NCBI GenBank assembly: GCA_965369945.1
Contig: CBDUST010000001.1
Span: 1 to 64,000 of the forward strand
Origin: JADFNO01 sp965369945
GTDB lineage: Bacteria > Planctomycetota > Phycisphaerae > Phycisphaerales > SM1A02
Reading direction: 5' to 3'
DNA length: 64,000 bases
A program made the translations under genes and the position numbers. The notes beneath the pieces were generated by a model, which was given only the letters and a program-made list of their open reading frames with translations, had not been told where the DNA came from and searched no databases. Numbering within the stretch: the first letter of the stretch is position 1; every line of letters starts with the position of its first letter. Shown piece after piece: positions 61,942-64,000 of the stretch.

Positions 61942-63117
61942 ATGTTGAGACGAGCGGATCGAACTGTGCTGGCGATGCTCGTGGTTGCGGCGATGATCGC
62001 ACCGATCGGACGGGCTGCGGCGCTTTCGCCCGGAAACGGGATGGGTGGTGACGAGGTCGATCCACGTTGGCTTAGCCGGCTGGACAGCGTCGATCGGACC
62101 TGCTTGAACGAACTGATCGGGTATGCACCACCAGCCTTCACCAATGACCTGCAGTGGATTGCTGACGATCCGCTTCGCTGGGAGGAATTGCGCGGCAAGG
62201 TCGTTGTGATCCAGACCTGGACGAGCAAGACGCCCGCCGGACGCAATTGGGCCAAGCGGACGAGTCGCCTGATTGAGGAGATCGCTCAGGATCAGGTTGC
62301 GATCATTGCGCTGCACACGCCGCAAGGCGCGGATACCGCCCGGACGTTCCTTGACCGCCGACCGTTGGAGGTTTCGGTCGCGATTGATCCCAGCGGGACG
62401 TTCTGCGATTCGCTCGGCGCATACAAGCGGCCGGTCAATATTCTCATCGATCGCAACGGCACAGTGCGTTATGCGGGATTGAATCAGCGCGGCGTTCAAC
62501 TCGCTGTGGAGGATTTGATCGCTGAGCCGTGGGACGAAAACGCGACGCCGATCTCCAAGCCTGCGAATGAACCGACGGTCGCCGCCGAATTCCCGACCTT
62601 TATGACAAAAGTCTCCAATGCGACGGATCTCCGTGGAAAGCGCGGACCGGAGATGCATGTGTCGCAATGGCTCAACGGCACGCCGAGCGCTCAAGGCAAG
62701 GTCGTGGTCGTTGATTTCTGGGCGACATGGTGCGGACCGTGCGTTGCATCGATCCCTCACACGAACGATCTTGCTGACAAATTCCGTGATGATGTCGTGA
62801 TCGTCGGCATCAGTAGTGAATCCGAAACCAAGTTCTGGCAAGGCATGGACAAACTCGCCGCCAGCAAGCGGATCAACCTCGACACGTTCCGCTACTACCT
62901 CGCGCTTGATCCGAGGGGAACCATGACGAAGAAGGTCAACAATAGCCGCATCCCGCACGCCATCGTCGTGAGCAGCGACTGGGTCGTGCGCTGGCAAGGC
63001 CATCCAGCCACGCTGACCGCAGCCGACTTGGGGCGCATCGTCGCCGCAAACCGGACGATGAACGGCGACGACAGGGCAGGCTCGCGCAATCGCTGGGCGA
63101 CGAAGCGCTCAAGGTGA
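61942..63117 (+). CDS. Exported protein with two thioredoxin-fold domains (TlpA-like)
   Basis: 391 aa from ATG 61942, with GGGAG nine bases upstream and a signal peptide (VLAMLVVAAMIAPIGRAAA). Domain 1 (about 70-200) keeps the fold (KVVVIQTWTSKTPAGRNW, VAIDPSGTFCDSLG, RPVNILIDRNGTVRY) but lacks the CxxC, with TSKTPAG in its place. Domain 2 (about 230-370) has the active WATWCGPC, then RIPHAIVVSSDWVVRW with the cis-Pro. Likely a periplasmic thiol-disulfide reductase whose first domain binds substrate. Divergent from the MATE gene. Confidence 0.87.
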   Translation: MLRRADRTVLAMLVVAAMIAPIGRAAALSPGNGMGGDEVDPRWLSRLDSVDRTCLNELIGYAPPAFTNDLQWIADDPLRWEELRGKVVVIQTWTSKTPAGRNWAKRTSRLIEEIAQDQVAIIALHTPQGADTARTFLDRRPLEVSVAIDPSGTFCDSLGAYKRPVNILIDRNGTVRYAGLNQRGVQLAVEDLIAEPWDENATPISKPANEPTVAAEFPTFMTKVSNATDLRGKRGPEMHVSQWLNGTPSAQGKVVVVDFWATWCGPCVASIPHTNDLADKFRDDVVIVGISSESETKFWQGMDKLAASKRINLDTFRYYLALDPRGTMTKKVNNSRIPHAIVVSSDWVVRWQGHPATLTAADLGRIVAANRTMNGDDRAGSRNRWATKRSR

Positions 63118-63286
63118 CACCAGAGAACCGCACCTGCCGATGCCGATTCCATCAGAGAAGGCGGAGTTCAAGACTGCGGCGACGGGGTGGGTCTTCGAGA
63201 TTCTCGGCGGCGAGTGAGTCCCGAGAACGCACGAACAGGGCGACTAACGATCGCGCGCATCCAAGCACTCCAACACATTGACAATC

Positions 63287-64000
63287 TTATTCCTCTACAG
63301 TCCAAACGACTTGGTCGACGCTAATCGTCCACGGGAAAATCAAGATTGGTCCGACCATGCGCCAACCGATACGGCTGCGAACCGCACCGGTACCGGCCTG
63401 AACATAATCCATAATGCCCGCAGATACATCAATTGTCACTACCAAGTCATTATCAAAACCTGCCCCCGTGACATCAACTTCCTCGTACATGCCCGAGTTC
63501 CAATTGAACATTTCAATCGTTTGCGATATCCCCGGGGTATTAGCGGTAGACTCTAGCGTTACGCTCAACGATGACGGGCTGTCCGATGGCAATGTTCCAT
63601 CAAAAATCAACCAGACCGGCGCCTCGGCAAGAGTCAAAGTGATGCCCGGATTGTATTTCAGATAGGAATCATCCGACTCGTAAGTATCTTCCAGTGTACC
63701 TGACACGTAGAAGCCCCGGAACGCGTCGACGGAATCGGCGACCACTGTTGTTTCCGTGACGTCGTCCTCACATTCATCGGGGATGCCGTTGCCGTTTACA
63801 TCCTGGCTTCTGCCGGACGCGATGTCGCAACTATCGGGAAGTCGATTCAGATTGCAGTCGATATCGTCGCCGGGAACAAAATCCAGACCAGTTGGATTCA
63901 CCACCGACCCGGCCACGAGCACAAAGAACGACCGCATGAAGTTGCCGTTGTTGATGTCATACATATGGACAGCCGCGTTGCCGCCGTGTGATGCGACATA
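63287..64000 (-). CDS. C-terminal part of an exported protein with Asp/Asn-rich calcium-binding-type repeat (cut by window edge)
   Basis: The frame is open to the last base of the window, so the start is missing. 238 residues are visible. After a beta-propeller-like end (YDINNGNFMRSFFV, NPTGLDFVPG), the segment DIDCNLNRLPDSCDI and DVNGNGIPDECED is the two-unit acidic repeat typical of Phycisphaerae exported proteins. A beta-sandwich of about 150 residues follows (SYLKYNPGITLTLAEAPVWLIFDG ... TISVDQVVWTVEE). No enzyme motif. Probably cell-surface or secreted. Confidence 0.75.
   Translation of the reverse strand, partial: YVASHGGNAAVHMYDINNGNFMRSFFVLVAGSVVNPTGLDFVPGDDIDCNLNRLPDSCDIASGRSQDVNGNGIPDECEDDVTETTVVADSVDAFRGFYVSGTLEDTYESDDSYLKYNPGITLTLAEAPVWLIFDGTLPSDSPSSLSVTLESTANTPGISQTIEMFNWNSGMYEEVDVTGAGFDNDLVVTIDVSAGIMDYVQAGTGAVRSRIGWRMVGPILIFPWTISVDQVVWTVEE

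Noticed and set aside
1..64000. tRNA or rRNA genes
   Set aside because: No cloverleaf with a TTCRA-type arm and no rRNA signature was recognised by eye. A tRNAscan or Infernal run would settle this.

Overview
The window looks like chromosomal DNA of a Planctomycetota bacterium, most likely of the Phycisphaerae. This is inferred from gene content, without a database search. The evidence is: the acidic repeat DVNGNGIPDECE in the truncated protein at the right edge and a similar DGDGIVGASDLL remnant near 5.6 kb; a DUF1570 protein; a kinase fused to a formylglycine-enzyme-like domain; a TPR protein carrying two RNA-polymerase-alpha C-terminal domains; a squalene-hopene cyclase; and a cluster of VIT/von Willebrand A proteins. 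Base composition is moderately GC-rich. No tRNA, rRNA, transposase or CRISPR array was recognised.

Layout. 0-5.5 kb: exported proteins on the minus strand (DUF1579-like, sortilin/BNR propeller, TPR-S41 peptidase). 5.6-5.9 kb: remnant of an extracellular repeat protein. 6-10.7 kb: ion transport (trkA, trkH, SLC13-type carrier). 11-13.8 kb: a GT-A-like protein, a BNR propeller paired with a MoaD/ThiS-like sulfur-carrier protein, and a two-domain HxlR-like regulator. 13.8-15.9 kb: a repeat-rich region with five near-consensus promoters, each overlapping a palindrome and each pointing at the regulator. 15.9-17.3 kb: two VOC genes. 17.4-20.9 kb: small hypothetical and exported proteins. 21-24.8 kb: HU, DnaB, a CaCA antiporter and an ECF sigma factor. 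24.8-31.4 kb: sigma-linked genes, then an oligopeptide ABC permease and ATPase gene separated by 3 kb of accessory DNA. 31.4-43.7 kb: Na/Pi transporter, DUF1573 lipoprotein, YpsA-like protein, kinase-FGE fusion, response regulator, LpxL-type acyltransferase, coiled-coil protein and GspE ATPase. 43.8-57.4 kb: FIST sensor, squalene-hopene cyclase, DUF1570 protein, VIT-VWA protein and a DUF4175-like/VWA pair. 57.5-64 kb: SpoIID lipoprotein, TPR-alphaCTD protein, MATE pump, double thioredoxin protein and the truncated edge protein.

How the genes work together. trkA and trkH form a potassium-uptake operon. The ECF sigma factor, a membrane protein and an exported coiled-coil protein form a likely sigma/anti-sigma unit. 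hu and dnaB are adjacent on the same strand. DUF4175-like and VWA genes overlap and should be co-translated. The most unusual region is 13.8-15.7 kb: five tandem copies of a consensus sigma-70 promoter overlapping a TTATAnT-N3-AnTATAA palindrome, each with an ATG about six bases from the predicted transcript start. In four of the five the short frame that follows ends in the next promoter's -35 box or, for the last, at the regulator's start codon. A 19-bp degenerate array lies behind them.
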